From NCBI GenBank assembly GCA_964417895.1, contig CAYQJS010000007.1, positions 71,854 to 135,853 on the forward strand: a stretch of DNA of 64,000 bases. Direction: 5' to 3'. The notes beneath the pieces were generated by a model. The model had not been told where the DNA came from. It was given only the letters and a program-made list of their open reading frames with translations, and did not search any database. The position numbers were made by a program, and so were the translations under genes. Source of the DNA: CAYQJS01 sp964417895. Lineage in GTDB: Bacteria > Chloroflexota > UBA6077 > SHYK01. Shown one piece after another: positions 1-7,830 of the stretch. How positions within the stretch are numbered: position 1 is the stretch's first letter; each line of letters starts with the position of its first letter.

Positions 1-369
1 GCCAGCCGTGAGATCCTCGGCAAGTTCCATGCGTACGTCGCAGACAGCGATGGCAGGGCTCGACGGGAGGCGGAGCCGTACTGGCTGACCTACCACCGCA
101 TGATCTACGATCGCGGCTCGTGGTCGATGAGGCAGCCCCCAACCGCGGAGCACTACGCAAGCGAGGTCGAGCGGGGGCACGTCATCGTCGGCGACCCGGC
201 GCGCTGCGTCGAGCTGATCCAGTACTACCGCGAGACGCTCGGGCTCACGGCCTTCTCGGGCACCTTCCACTTCGGCGGCATGCCCCACGAGATGGCGGAA
301 CGCAGCCTGCGGCTCTTCGCGGAGCGGGTCATGCCCGCCCTCACGCCGGCCCCCGCCGCGCCTCGCTAG
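1..369 (+). CDS. Luciferase-like flavin-dependent oxidoreductase, C-terminal part
   Basis: The frame is open from the first base, so the N-terminus lies outside the window; 122 residues remain. The segment GDPARCVELI followed by YYRETLGLT and a glycine-rich FHFGGMPHE stretch fits the C-terminal end of bacterial luciferase-like (LLM class) monooxygenases, where a 'VGDP..c...i..y' helix precedes the last beta strand and closing helix. These enzymes use reduced flavin (FMNH2 or F420) for oxidation of small organic substrates; the substrate cannot be told here. It ends in a proline/alanine tail before a palindromic repeat. Confidence 0.75.
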   Translation, partial: ASREILGKFHAYVADSDGRARREAEPYWLTYHRMIYDRGSWSMRQPPTAEHYASEVERGHVIVGDPARCVELIQYYRETLGLTAFSGTFHFGGMPHEMAERSLRLFAERVMPALTPAPAAPR

Positions 370-385
370 GAGCACGGCCCGAGAA

Positions 386-488
386 CTGTCATCCTGAGGC
401 CGCAGGCCGAAGGATCTGGGGTTCGAGTAGCGTTTGTGCGTGGTGGTTTACGTTCGTGACAGATCCTTCGCTTCGCTCAGGATGACAG
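386..488. repeat. Intergenic inverted repeat, family B
   Basis: The left arm reads CTGTCATCCTGAGG and continues to GAAGGATCTG; the right arm AGATCCTTCGCTTCGCTC ends in AGGATGACAG, so the arms are near-complementary around a central loop of about 40 bases. Related units lie at 4277-4381, 39378-39442 and 52288-52392. It separates two convergent genes and could act as a transcription stop, but no T-run follows. Confidence 0.7.
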
Positions 489-523
489 ATTGACCTTTTC
501 GGCCGCACTCCCACTGGATAACC

Positions 524-1495
524 CTACTGCATGTCGTCGGGCAGGGTTGAAGCGAACAAATCCTCGACCCGATACCGCCGGCTCACCAGCCTCTGATCGT
601 GTGCCGTGGCAACAAAGGCTTCGAGAGCCTTTCGGTTCGGGGTGATACCGAACGGCCAGGCGTCTCCTCCGACCAGCTCCCGCGTTTCGTCGTCGATCTC
701 GTTAGAGTGCTCCGAAGGTCCCGACTGCTCGCGCGTCTGCGCCAGGGCCTTCGCGCGGCCGAACGCGTCGCAGACGCTTTCGACAACCTCCGGGTGGTCG
801 TTAGCGAGGTCCTCACGCATCACCATAAGGTGCAAGATGGGGAAGACGCCGGTGCGCAGGTAGTACTCTCGTTCGGCGGCCACGCGGTCGGGGAATGCGG
901 CGACGAACGAGGGCGGCCGATCTCCAGGTGCGCTCGGTCGAGGCGCGCCCACCCCGCGAGTCAGATGCGCGTCGATCTCGCCCGCCTCGGCCAGCTCGGC
1001 CGCGCTTCGGCCGCTCGAATCCAGCCGGTGACGGACGCCGTCGGGTACCCCGAGCCCTTCCATCCGCTCCGGCCGGTACGTAACCCAGCTCACATCCTCC
1101 GCGTCGATCCCGTACATCTCCTTGAACAGGTGGCGCTGCCAGATCGGCGGGCCCTGCCAGTACTGCCCGGTACTCACGACTCGCCCGCGCAGGCCCGAGA
1201 GGTCGCGAATCCGGGAGCGCGCCGCTAGCTGGACGCCCGCGTGGAGAAACTGGCGTCCAGAGGTGAAGAGCGGCAAGCCGATGACCGGCAGTCCCTGGTC
1301 GCGCGCTTTGACGTACGTGCCGATGGACACCTCGGCGAGGTCGATCTCGAGCTTCGCCATGCGGCGGCAATTGTCGTCGATACTGGTGGCCGCTCCGACG
1401 TAGAGGGTGATCCCCTTCGCAGTCACCTCTCCGTCCAGCAGCGGCTGCGTGGGCGCCGATGGCTCCACGAGCAGTGTTACCACGATGGGCTCCAT
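524..1495 (-). CDS. 4,5-dihydroxyphthalate decarboxylase-like / periplasmic-binding-fold protein
   Basis: A 323-residue protein starting at ATG 1495, chosen because AAAGGAGG sits just upstream; the frame continues 26 codons further without such a site. The order 'LLDGEV..KGI', then 'CRRMAKLEIDLAEVSIGTYV', then 'GLPVIGLPLFTSGRQFLHAG', then 'LRGRVVSTGQYWQGPPIW' and 'GEIDAHLTRG' matches the 4,5-dihydroxyphthalate decarboxylase family, which has a substrate-binding-protein fold. No signal peptide is visible, so it is probably cytoplasmic. Members decarboxylate aromatic acids, but many homologues are uncharacterised binding proteins, so the substrate is open. It is divergent from the cupin gene at 1607. 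Confidence 0.7.
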   Translation of the reverse strand: MEPIVVTLLVEPSAPTQPLLDGEVTAKGITLYVGAATSIDDNCRRMAKLEIDLAEVSIGTYVKARDQGLPVIGLPLFTSGRQFLHAGVQLAARSRIRDLSGLRGRVVSTGQYWQGPPIWQRHLFKEMYGIDAEDVSWVTYRPERMEGLGVPDGVRHRLDSSGRSAAELAEAGEIDAHLTRGVGAPRPSAPGDRPPSFVAAFPDRVAAEREYYLRTGVFPILHLMVMREDLANDHPEVVESVCDAFGRAKALAQTREQSGPSEHSNEIDDETRELVGGDAWPFGITPNRKALEAFVATAHDQRLVSRRYRVEDLFASTLPDDMQ

Positions 1496-1606
1496 CCGGC
1501 CCTCCTTTCGAGGGGGAGTATGATCCCGCACCGCTGGCGGAGCAAGCAATCGAGATGCGTGATATGATCGCATCGGCAGCGTCTGTCAGATAGAAAGGAG
1601 AACACG

Positions 1607-2056
1607 ATGACTGCGACCGAACAAGCGATTGCCCCATTCCAGGTGGCGAAGGTACGCCCGCCCATGGTCAAGAGGGGGAAGGCGGGGATGCAACTGGTGA
1701 GGGCGGGCCAGCTGGGGATAGGTGTCCAGGTGGCGTCGACCGATGGTGGCGAAACCAACCTCCACGCTCACCCCGGCATGGACTCCGCCTGGATGGTGCT
1801 CGGAGGCAGGGCGAAGTTCTACACGGTGAACGATCGGGTGGTCGGCGAGCTGGGGAAGAACGAGATCATCTCGATTCCCGCGGGAACGCCCTACTGGTTC
1901 GAGGCCGCCGACGACGCCGAGCCTCTGGTGGTTCTGCACATCACCAGCAGAGCCAAGGACCATCAGGGCTCGACCCGCATCGACTACACCCCGCGCACGG
2001 CTGGCGGCGAGAATCGCATCCGCGAGGTTATCCCGGACGCGTTCTTCGAGAGCTGA
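1607..2056 (+). CDS. Small cupin-domain protein
   Basis: 149 residues, ATG preceded by AAAGGAGA at good spacing. One cupin barrel is visible: 'GETNLHAHPGMDSAWMVLGG' carries the first metal motif (H, H and a downstream acidic/aliphatic position) and 'GKNEIISIPAGTPYWFEAADD' the second half. Single cupins of this type bind a divalent metal and act as small dioxygenases, isomerases or sensors; the product cannot be named. It is transcribed away from the decarboxylase-like gene with a shared 111-base control region and ends at a hairpin. Confidence 0.8.
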   Translation: MTATEQAIAPFQVAKVRPPMVKRGKAGMQLVRAGQLGIGVQVASTDGGETNLHAHPGMDSAWMVLGGRAKFYTVNDRVVGELGKNEIISIPAGTPYWFEAADDAEPLVVLHITSRAKDHQGSTRIDYTPRTAGGENRIREVIPDAFFES

Positions 2057-2075
2057 AAAAGCTCCAGCAGGACGG

Positions 2076-2110
2076 AAGGCTCAGGCCGGAATGCCTGAGC
2101 CTTCTGTTTG
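2076..2110. terminator. Bidirectional hairpin terminator between cupin and VOC genes
   Basis: AAGGCTCAGGC pairs with GCCTGAGCCTT around a six-base loop and is followed by a CTGTTTG stretch on the plus strand. It lies between convergent genes, overlapping the stop codon of the minus-strand VOC gene, and could end transcripts from both sides. Confidence 0.7.
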
Positions 2111-2530
2111 CCTTGCGCCTTCCGCTCGGTCGCGCCCCCTGGGATTCATGTAGGGCGGGGTGTTGATCTCGAAGCGGATGCCCGCCGGGCTGACGATGTC
2201 GACCCGCTTACGACCACGACCTTCCTCGTCGACCGCCAGCCCGTGCGCCCGCAGCCGAGCGCTGAACTCGCTCACCTCGGCGTCGGTAGCCACATCGAAA
2301 GCTATGTGATTGAGCATGCAATCGTCGGTGTTGTTGTTGGCAACGGCCCCATCGACCGCGAACAGGATGAACTCGTGGTCGCGGAGCGGGTCCGCGGCGA
2401 AGAAGGCCCGCTGTCCCTCGATGCCGTGCACCTGCTTGAGGCCGACCACATTCTCCCAGAACTCGACCTCCTGCTCGAAGATCTCCCGAGGCACGTTGAA
2501 CCCGACGTGGCTGAGCCGCGCGATCGCCAT
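2081..2530 (-). CDS. VOC (glyoxalase/extradiol dioxygenase-like) family protein
   Basis: 149 residues from ATG 2530, with GAGGAGGGACC immediately upstream. The chain begins 'IARLSHVGFNVP' and has 'MLNHIAFDVATDAEV' and 'GIRFEINTPPYMNP', the paired beta-alpha-beta-beta-beta modules of the vicinal oxygen chelate fold; His of 'SHVGF', His of 'LNHIAF' and Glu of 'FEINT' sit where metal ligands are found. It may open or isomerise an aromatic-derived compound. It follows the ThDP enzyme gene by 41 bases on the same strand, suggesting co-transcription. Confidence 0.8.
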   Translation of the reverse strand: MAIARLSHVGFNVPREIFEQEVEFWENVVGLKQVHGIEGQRAFFAADPLRDHEFILFAVDGAVANNNTDDCMLNHIAFDVATDAEVSEFSARLRAHGLAVDEEGRGRKRVDIVSPAGIRFEINTPPYMNPRGRDRAEGARQTEGSGIPA

Positions 2531-2571
2531 GATGGTCCCTCCTCTCGTGTCCGGCCATTGTATCCCGCCGA

Positions 2572-4254
2572 TCAGCTGGGGATCGGCACCGGGCTGTCCA
2601 GAGCCACGTCCACGAGAGAAGGTCCGGGGTGGGCGATGGCCTCGCGAAGCGCGGGCCCCAGCTCGTCGGGGCGCTCGACCCGCCGAGCCCGCACGCCCAT
2701 AGCCTCGGCCAGGCGGTCGAAGCGCAGGGGCGGGTCGCTGAGGTCCATGCCGACGAACTCGCGCCCCCTGACCGCGCTCCCCAGGTATTCGACCATGTTG
2801 AGCTTCAGGATCCGGTAGCTGGCATTGCTGAGCATCACGAAGGTGGCCGGGATGTGGTGGTGCGCCGCGGTCCAGAGGGCGGTGATGCTGTACATGGCAG
2901 CGCCGTCCGCGCACACCCCCACGACTTTCCGATCCGGGCGGGCGAGCTGGGCGCCGAGGGTGCCCGGCAGGCCTGGGCCAATTCCTCCGCCGCGGCCGTT
3001 CATGAGCTGCTCCGGCGCGCTGGGCTGGAGCGCGGCGACGAGGTGCGCCTGGTTGCTGACGGCCTCTGAGAACACCAGGGCGTCCTCGGGGAGCGCGGCG
3101 CGCAGCTCGTGCATCAACCGCGGCCCGGAGATGGGCACGTCGTCCCAACGGGCGCGGGCGCCTTCCCAGTAGCGGGCGCGGGCCGAGGCCGAGCGCTTGG
3201 CGACGGCGGAGGCACGCGCGTCGGCGGCCTGCGCGTGCGCAGCCGAGCGCCCCTCCCGGACGAGGTCCCCGAGCTCGACCAGCGCCCCCTTCGGGTCAGC
3301 CACCATCGCGAGGTCCGCGGGGTAGTTCTTGTTCAACTCCCAGGCGACCAGGTCGATCTGAATGACCTTCGCCCCCGGCGCCAGGACCGGCTCCGTCTCG
3401 GGGAAGATGATCTGGAAGAGGGGCGCCCCGACGCACAGGAGCAGATCGCACTCAGCCAGCGCCGCTCGCAGCTGGTGCGGGCGGCCCGTAAACGGAATGG
3501 CGCCCAGGTTCAGAGGATGCGCGGCCGGAACGTTGAACTCCGAGGCGTAGTTCTCGAAGATCGCCGCGCCGAGCAGCTCGGCAAGAGCGACCAGCTCGGT
3601 CTGGGCCCCGGCCAGCGCGACGCGGTCCCCGGCCAGGATCATCGGGTTGCGCGCCTCCAGGAGCAGCTCGGCCGCCTGGGCTAGCGCTGCGCCGTCCGGT
3701 CGCGTTCGCCAGCTGGTGTATGCGGTAGGGCGGATCTCGATTTCGGCTTCCTGGTCCAGCACGTCGATGGGGAGGGCCAGAAACACCGGCCCCTGCGGCG
3801 GCTCGGCTGCGACTTTGAAGGCCCGCCTGAGCGCCTGCGGCACGTCGTGGGCATGCTGTACCTGGTACGCCCACTTGCAGACCGGGCGGGCCATCTCCAC
3901 GAGCGGGCCGCTCAGGTGCGGCTCCTGAAAGAGAGCCTTGCTTTCCGACTGGCCCGCGTAGATCACCAGCGGTGATTGGCCCACCCGGGCGTTGTGCATC
4001 ATCCCGAGCGCGTTGCCGAGGCCCGGCGCAATGTGGACCTCGACAAATGCAGGCCGTCGGGTGAGGCGCGCGTAGGCGTCGGCCATGGAGACGGCCACCC
4101 CCTCGTGGAGCGCCAGGATGAACTGGAGCTGGGGATAGTCTTGCAGGACGTCCATGAATCCCTGCTCGGTAGTGCCGGGGTTGCCGAAGACGTAGCGGAC
4201 GCCGTCGGCGACCAGCTGCTCCATAACAGCGCGCTTACCCGTCATACGCGGCAT
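2572..4254 (-). CDS. Thiamine-diphosphate enzyme, benzoylformate decarboxylase/acetolactate synthase-like
   Basis: 560 residues from ATG 4254 (GAGGAG upstream); 33 more codons are open but are repeat sequence. Three domains are visible: the N-terminal Pyr domain with 'FGNPGTTEQ' and catalytic Glu51 in 'LHEGVAVSMADAYAR', a central domain 'RNPMILAGDRV', and the C-terminal PP domain with the Mg/ThDP motif 'CADGAAMYSITALW' to Asn477. The 'YSITALWTAA' stretch resembles benzoylformate decarboxylase. His74 aligns with His70 of that enzyme, but the Ser26 place holds Thr and the region of its His281 reads 'GAPLFQIIFPE' with no His. So it is a 2-keto-acid decarboxylase-type enzyme of unknown substrate. 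Confidence 0.85.
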   Translation of the reverse strand: MPRMTGKRAVMEQLVADGVRYVFGNPGTTEQGFMDVLQDYPQLQFILALHEGVAVSMADAYARLTRRPAFVEVHIAPGLGNALGMMHNARVGQSPLVIYAGQSESKALFQEPHLSGPLVEMARPVCKWAYQVQHAHDVPQALRRAFKVAAEPPQGPVFLALPIDVLDQEAEIEIRPTAYTSWRTRPDGAALAQAAELLLEARNPMILAGDRVALAGAQTELVALAELLGAAIFENYASEFNVPAAHPLNLGAIPFTGRPHQLRAALAECDLLLCVGAPLFQIIFPETEPVLAPGAKVIQIDLVAWELNKNYPADLAMVADPKGALVELGDLVREGRSAAHAQAADARASAVAKRSASARARYWEGARARWDDVPISGPRLMHELRAALPEDALVFSEAVSNQAHLVAALQPSAPEQLMNGRGGGIGPGLPGTLGAQLARPDRKVVGVCADGAAMYSITALWTAAHHHIPATFVMLSNASYRILKLNMVEYLGSAVRGREFVGMDLSDPPLRFDRLAEAMGVRARRVERPDELGPALREAIAHPGPSLVDVALDSPVPIPS

Positions 4255-4683
4255 GGCGAACTCCTCATCATCACAGCTGTCACCCTGAGCGCCAGCGAAG
4301 GGTCTGGGGGCGGCGAGAAGGTGGGTCGCAGGCTCAACGTCGGATCCCATCACAGATCCTTCGCCTACGACTCAGGATGACCCGAACCTCGACCTGGATG
4401 GTACGCTACGGCGGCAACTACCCGGGGTGGCCCTGACTTAGGGCGCTCCGACCGCCGGAGTCACGCCCTCACCCGTCCTTGCCCGCTCTCGCGGGCTGCG
4501 GCCGGCCTCTCCCAGAGGGAGAGGCGATTCGGCTGCCCCCTCTCCCTCTGGGAGAGGGGGGGTGAGGGCGTACCCGGTGGCGGAGTACAACAACCCGCCC
4601 GCACCCGCATGCGCGCGCCCTGAAGCGTCCGGCACCGCTCCGGGGACGTATGCTTAGAGCGAGGTGAACGACGGAGGTGTGCG
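4255..4683. repeat. Gene-free stretch made of two palindromic repeats
   Basis: No convincing gene is seen. 4277-4381 is a family B inverted repeat (CTGTCACCCTGAGCG ... CTCAGGATGAC). 4462-4568 is a family A element: GCCCTCACCCGTCC, an inner CTCTCCCAGAGGGAGAG palindrome repeated twice, then GGGGTGAGGGC. The remaining bases hold the presumed promoter of the cupredoxin gene; a TATGCT-like box near 4649 has no good -35 partner. Confidence 0.65.
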
Positions 4684-5343
4684 ATGCAAGGGCGTCGACA
4701 TGTTACCGCGCTGGGACTGAGCAGCCTGGCCGCGGCCCTAACGGCCGGATTGCTCATGATCGCGGTTGCCGACTGGGCTGGCGCGGCCGAGGTAACGGCG
4801 AACATGGCCGAGTTCTCGTTCACCCCCCCGAGCCTGACCATCCAGGTCGGTGACACGGTTCGCTGGCAGAACACGGGGCGGGTGCCGCATACGACCACCA
4901 GCGACACAGGCGTGTGGGACTCGGGCACGCTGTCCCCGGGTGGATCCTTCTCCCGCCAGTTCATGACGCCGGGTACGTACACTTATATGTGCCGGTTTCA
5001 TCAAGCGCAGGGAATGCGCGGGACCATTACCGTCTCTGCGCCAAGTCCAACATCACCCCCTGCTCCAGCGCCCACCGCGCCAGTTGTGCCGCCACCGCCT
5101 CCGCCGGCGACGGCGATCCCCACGCCGCCCGCCCCTCCTGTGGCGGCGGAGCTCTGGCTATCGATCTTGGAGCCGACGCCGGTTTACTCGGACGCCGGTG
5201 AGGTGCTCTGGGTCGCAGAGCCAGGCGAGTGGTACCGCGTGCTCTCGCAAGATGCGGGCTGGGCGCTGGTGGTGTGGGAGAACGACCCGGCCGAGCTGGC
5301 CGTCTGGATCGAGCTCGACGGGCGCGTGCAGCTGAGCGGCTAG
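4684..5343 (+). CDS. Exported plastocyanin-like cupredoxin with proline linker and C-terminal domain
   Basis: 219 residues, ATG with GGAGGTG upstream. Residues 1-35 are a basic then hydrophobic signal peptide ending 'WAGAAEV'. Residues 36-118 are a type-1 copper domain with ligands His69 ('VPHTTTS'), Cys103, His106 ('YMCRFHQ') and Met111 ('QAQGM'), i.e. a blue-copper electron carrier acting outside the membrane. A Pro/Ala-rich linker (about 120-150) leads to a C-terminal module of about 65 residues that reads like a small SH3-type beta domain ('VYSDAGEVLWVAEPGEWYRV'). Partner oxidase or reductase is not encoded nearby. Confidence 0.85.
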   Translation: MQGRRHVTALGLSSLAAALTAGLLMIAVADWAGAAEVTANMAEFSFTPPSLTIQVGDTVRWQNTGRVPHTTTSDTGVWDSGTLSPGGSFSRQFMTPGTYTYMCRFHQAQGMRGTITVSAPSPTSPPAPAPTAPVVPPPPPPATAIPTPPAPPVAAELWLSILEPTPVYSDAGEVLWVAEPGEWYRVLSQDAGWALVVWENDPAELAVWIELDGRVQLSG

Positions 5344-5382
5344 GGGCCTGGCTTAGCTTAGCAGGCTGCTGGGAAAAGGTTG

Positions 5383-5446
5383 GGTTCGCTCGTGGCGAGC
5401 CTGTCGAACCACATGGGCCCTTCGACAAGCTCAGGGTGAGCGGTTT
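5383..5446. repeat. Intergenic inverted repeat (TTCGACAAGCTCAGGGTGA type)
   Basis: TTCGCTCGTGGCGAGCCTGT and CGAA face CCCTTCGACAAGCTCAGGG with TGAGC; the arms are imperfectly complementary around CCACATGGG. It is the only copy of this sub-type in the window and lies between convergent genes. Confidence 0.6.
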
Positions 5447-5459
5447 TAGGGGCCTTTGC

Positions 5460-5660
5460 TTAGGGGCTTGCGGCTCGGGAGCCTCGTAGGAGGCTGACGG
5501 CTACCATCAGGGTCCCGCCGATGATGAGCACCAGGCCGGCCACAGCCCAGAACGGATCGCCGGTCATGGGACTCCCGGCGAGGATATTGAGCCCCTGCAG
5601 TAACCAGATTGTTCCCAGCAGGTCGAGTAAGACCCCGCCGACTACGATGGTCCAGCGCAC
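5460..5660 (-). CDS. Small two-helix membrane protein
   Basis: 66 residues, GTG start at 5660 with AAGGTGGG eight bases upstream. Two hydrophobic helices are clear: 'TIVVGGVLLDLLGTIWLLQG' (residues 3-23) and 'FWAVAGLVLIIGGTLMVAVS' (about 37-57), joined by a short polar loop; the C-terminus is basic. The function is unknown. Similar 60-70 residue double-spanning proteins are widespread single genes. Confidence 0.7.
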   Translation of the reverse strand: MRWTIVVGGVLLDLLGTIWLLQGLNILAGSPMTGDPFWAVAGLVLIIGGTLMVAVSLLRGSRAASP

Positions 5661-5873
5661 GATCGCCCACCTTGGTCAAGCTATCGGGCGGCGGCTCGGC
5701 CGGGGCGATGCCCCGACCCGCGCGCCAAGTCAGTGTTTGCCGACCGTCGTTGTCGCATCTTCGCACAGACCAGCGCTCGCGGTATTGCCCCGCCCGCAGC
5801 GCAGCGGGACCGTGCCCCCCGCGTCCTCGAGCACCGTATCATGGCCAGGTCGCGGGGAACCGATGGAGGAACC

Positions 5874-6722
5874 GTGGACAAGCTGAGGATCAATAGCTTC
5901 GGGCGCCTCATACCGCACGAAGTCGGGGCGGCCAACGGCTTCTACGCAGCCGAGGATCTGGAGGCGGAGCACACGGCCACGACGGCGTCGAAGGTCCAGA
6001 TGCGGGAGCTGAAAGAGGGCGTGTCGCACGTCGTGCACACCCACCCCGACAACGTGTTCTGGTGGAACGAGGACAATGACGCCAACCTCCTCATCGTGAT
6101 GGCGCTGCCAGCCGAGCCCAACCTGGTCTTCGTCGTCGCGCCCGAGATCAAGTCATATGAAGACCTGCGCGGGAAGACGATCGCTGCCGACGCCGCCGAG
6201 AGCGGCTTCGTGACCTCGCTCCGCGTCATGCTGAAAGAGCACGGCCTTGTGGAAGAGGGCCGCGACTTCACGTTCGCGGAGATCGGCGCCAATCGCGTTG
6301 AAGCGCTCTTGGAGGGCCGCTATGTCGGCTCGATGCTGGGAGTGGGGCAGGAGAAACGGCTCGCCGATAGAGGTTTCCACGTTCTGGACTCCATCAAGCG
6401 GCTGTACACGAACTATGCACACGTGGGCGTCGTCCGGCGCCAGTGGGCGCTCGAGAACCCGGATCTTGTGGTGCGCTACCTGCGGGCCCACCTACGTGCC
6501 ATGCTCTGGCTCGACGATCCCGCCAATGCTGCTGAGGCCGTCCGGTTCGCCGCGCGCGGGGGCTCGCCGCCGATCTCGGCCCCGCCACCCTTCGCCTGGG
6601 AGGGCCTTCGGGAGATGATGGCGACCCGGCGCGATGCCGGGCTCCTGCGGGGCGCGGTCGACCCGCACCGCTTCGCCGACGATAGCTATTACCTGCGGGC
6701 TGTTGAGACACTTAACCTGTAG
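5874..6722 (+). CDS. NitT/TauT-type ABC transporter substrate-binding-like protein
   Basis: 282 residues from GTG 5874, chosen for the adjacent GGAGGA; an upstream open stretch reaches 5733 but lacks a site. 'LRINSFGRLIPHEVGAANGF' is the first lobe of the SsuA/THI5-like fold, followed by 'APEIKSYEDLRGKTIAADAA' at the hinge and 'EALLEGRYVGSMLG' and 'NPDLVVRYLRAHLRAMLW' in the second lobe. Members bind sulfonates, nitrate, pyrimidine precursors or aromatic acids. There is no signal peptide or lipobox and no permease or ATPase gene nearby, so it may be a cytosolic sensor or enzyme rather than a transporter part. Confidence 0.75.
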   Translation: MDKLRINSFGRLIPHEVGAANGFYAAEDLEAEHTATTASKVQMRELKEGVSHVVHTHPDNVFWWNEDNDANLLIVMALPAEPNLVFVVAPEIKSYEDLRGKTIAADAAESGFVTSLRVMLKEHGLVEEGRDFTFAEIGANRVEALLEGRYVGSMLGVGQEKRLADRGFHVLDSIKRLYTNYAHVGVVRRQWALENPDLVVRYLRAHLRAMLWLDDPANAAEAVRFAARGGSPPISAPPPFAWEGLREMMATRRDAGLLRGAVDPHRFADDSYYLRAVETLNL

Positions 6723-6823
6723 CTGCCCAAGAGGCCCGCAGAGGGCGACTGTCCTGCTCGAGGCGCCAGGTGGCTGGGTCTGCCTCCCTCCTACTCGACG
6801 ATGTCCCACCCGGCGGGATGCGT

Positions 6824-6979
6824 TAGTGGGTCAGTTCTCGCGGACGTAGCCTTTCGTCCGGTAGGGGAGGGGCTTGTCCCCTCCCGCCTGGCGCCCGCGT
6901 CGAGAGCCGCGCGGCGGGGGACAAGCCCCCGCCCTACTGAACGACGGACCGACGCAATGGCATGTGAAGTGACCCACTA
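6824..6979. repeat. Short element bounded by a perfect 10-bp inverted repeat
   Basis: TAGTGGGTCA (6824-6833) and TGACCCACTA (6970-6979) bound a 156-bp unit. Inside, GTAGGGGAGGGGCTTGTCCC faces GGGGGACAAGCCCCCGCCC and TAC, giving a long hairpin. The right arm supplies the TAG stop of the class II aldolase gene. It has a MITE-like shape; no coding potential. Confidence 0.65.
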
Positions 6980-7738
6980 GTCTCGGTACGACGGGTCCTC
7001 GCGGTCGAGCATGCGCAGCAGCGCGGGCCAGGCGCGCTCCTCCGTGCCCGGGGTTCGGCCCGACGCGGCGAGCCGGATCTCCTCCGCGGGCATCACCAGC
7101 GGCACGCCGGCCGACTGCGCCAGAATCTGGAACTGGCAGGCCTTCTCCAGGTAGAAGGCGGACACAAACGCCTCGCCCACTGTCCTGCCGGTCGTCAGGA
7201 TGCCATGGTTGCGCAGCAGCATGACCGCCTTGTCGCCGATATCCTCGCCGAGCCGGTCGCACTCCGCCGGGTCGGTCGCCGCCCGACCGTAGTCGTGGTA
7301 AGCGACCTGCCCCTCGAACCGGAGCGCTGCCTGGCTCATCGGCAGCAGCCCGCATTCCAGCGACGACACCGCCGTCGCCCACGGCGTGTGGGTGTGAAAC
7401 ACGCAGCTCACGTCAGGGCGCGCCCCAAGGATGGCCCCGTGAATGGCGACCCCGGCGCGGTTGGCCGTGTACTCGCTGTTGCTGACGACGTTGCCCCTGA
7501 GGTCGACCTTTATGAGGCTTGACGCTGTGATCTCATCGAACAGCATGCCGTGCGGGTTGAACAGATAGGTATGCGGCGCGTCCGGCATGCGCAGCGAGAT
7601 GTGCGTGTTGATCAGCTCGCTCATGCCGTATTTGTCCGCCAGTCGGTAGGCGGCGGCCAACTGGACGCGAAGCTCATGCTCCTCGTCGGTCCATTCGCGG
7701 CTCGCGCCCGCGGCGCTTCGTGTTGCGATGTCGGCCAT
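6977..7738 (-). CDS. Class II aldolase/adducin family protein
   Basis: 253 residues from ATG 7738, with CGAGGAGGGACC upstream. The family's features are present: 'LADKYGMSELINTHISLRMP', 'YLFNPHGMLFDEITASSLIK', the zinc-binding 'FHTHTPWATAVS' pair of histidines and 'LLRNHGILTTG' with the third His. Members are zinc-dependent aldolases, epimerases, or decarboxylases of hydroxylated phthalates. The gene is divergent from the Gfo/Idh dehydrogenase, with both starts within 93 bases, so the two may be co-regulated. Confidence 0.85.
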   Translation of the reverse strand: MADIATRSAAGASREWTDEEHELRVQLAAAYRLADKYGMSELINTHISLRMPDAPHTYLFNPHGMLFDEITASSLIKVDLRGNVVSNSEYTANRAGVAIHGAILGARPDVSCVFHTHTPWATAVSSLECGLLPMSQAALRFEGQVAYHDYGRAATDPAECDRLGEDIGDKAVMLLRNHGILTTGRTVGEAFVSAFYLEKACQFQILAQSAGVPLVMPAEEIRLAASGRTPGTEERAWPALLRMLDREDPSYRD

Positions 7739-7830
7739 CGTGGTCCCTCCTCGATTCGACTGTATGGGCTTCAAAGAACAGGGCTCAGCGAGTACGATCA
7801 TACTTCTAACGTTGCGAGAGGAGAAGAGTC

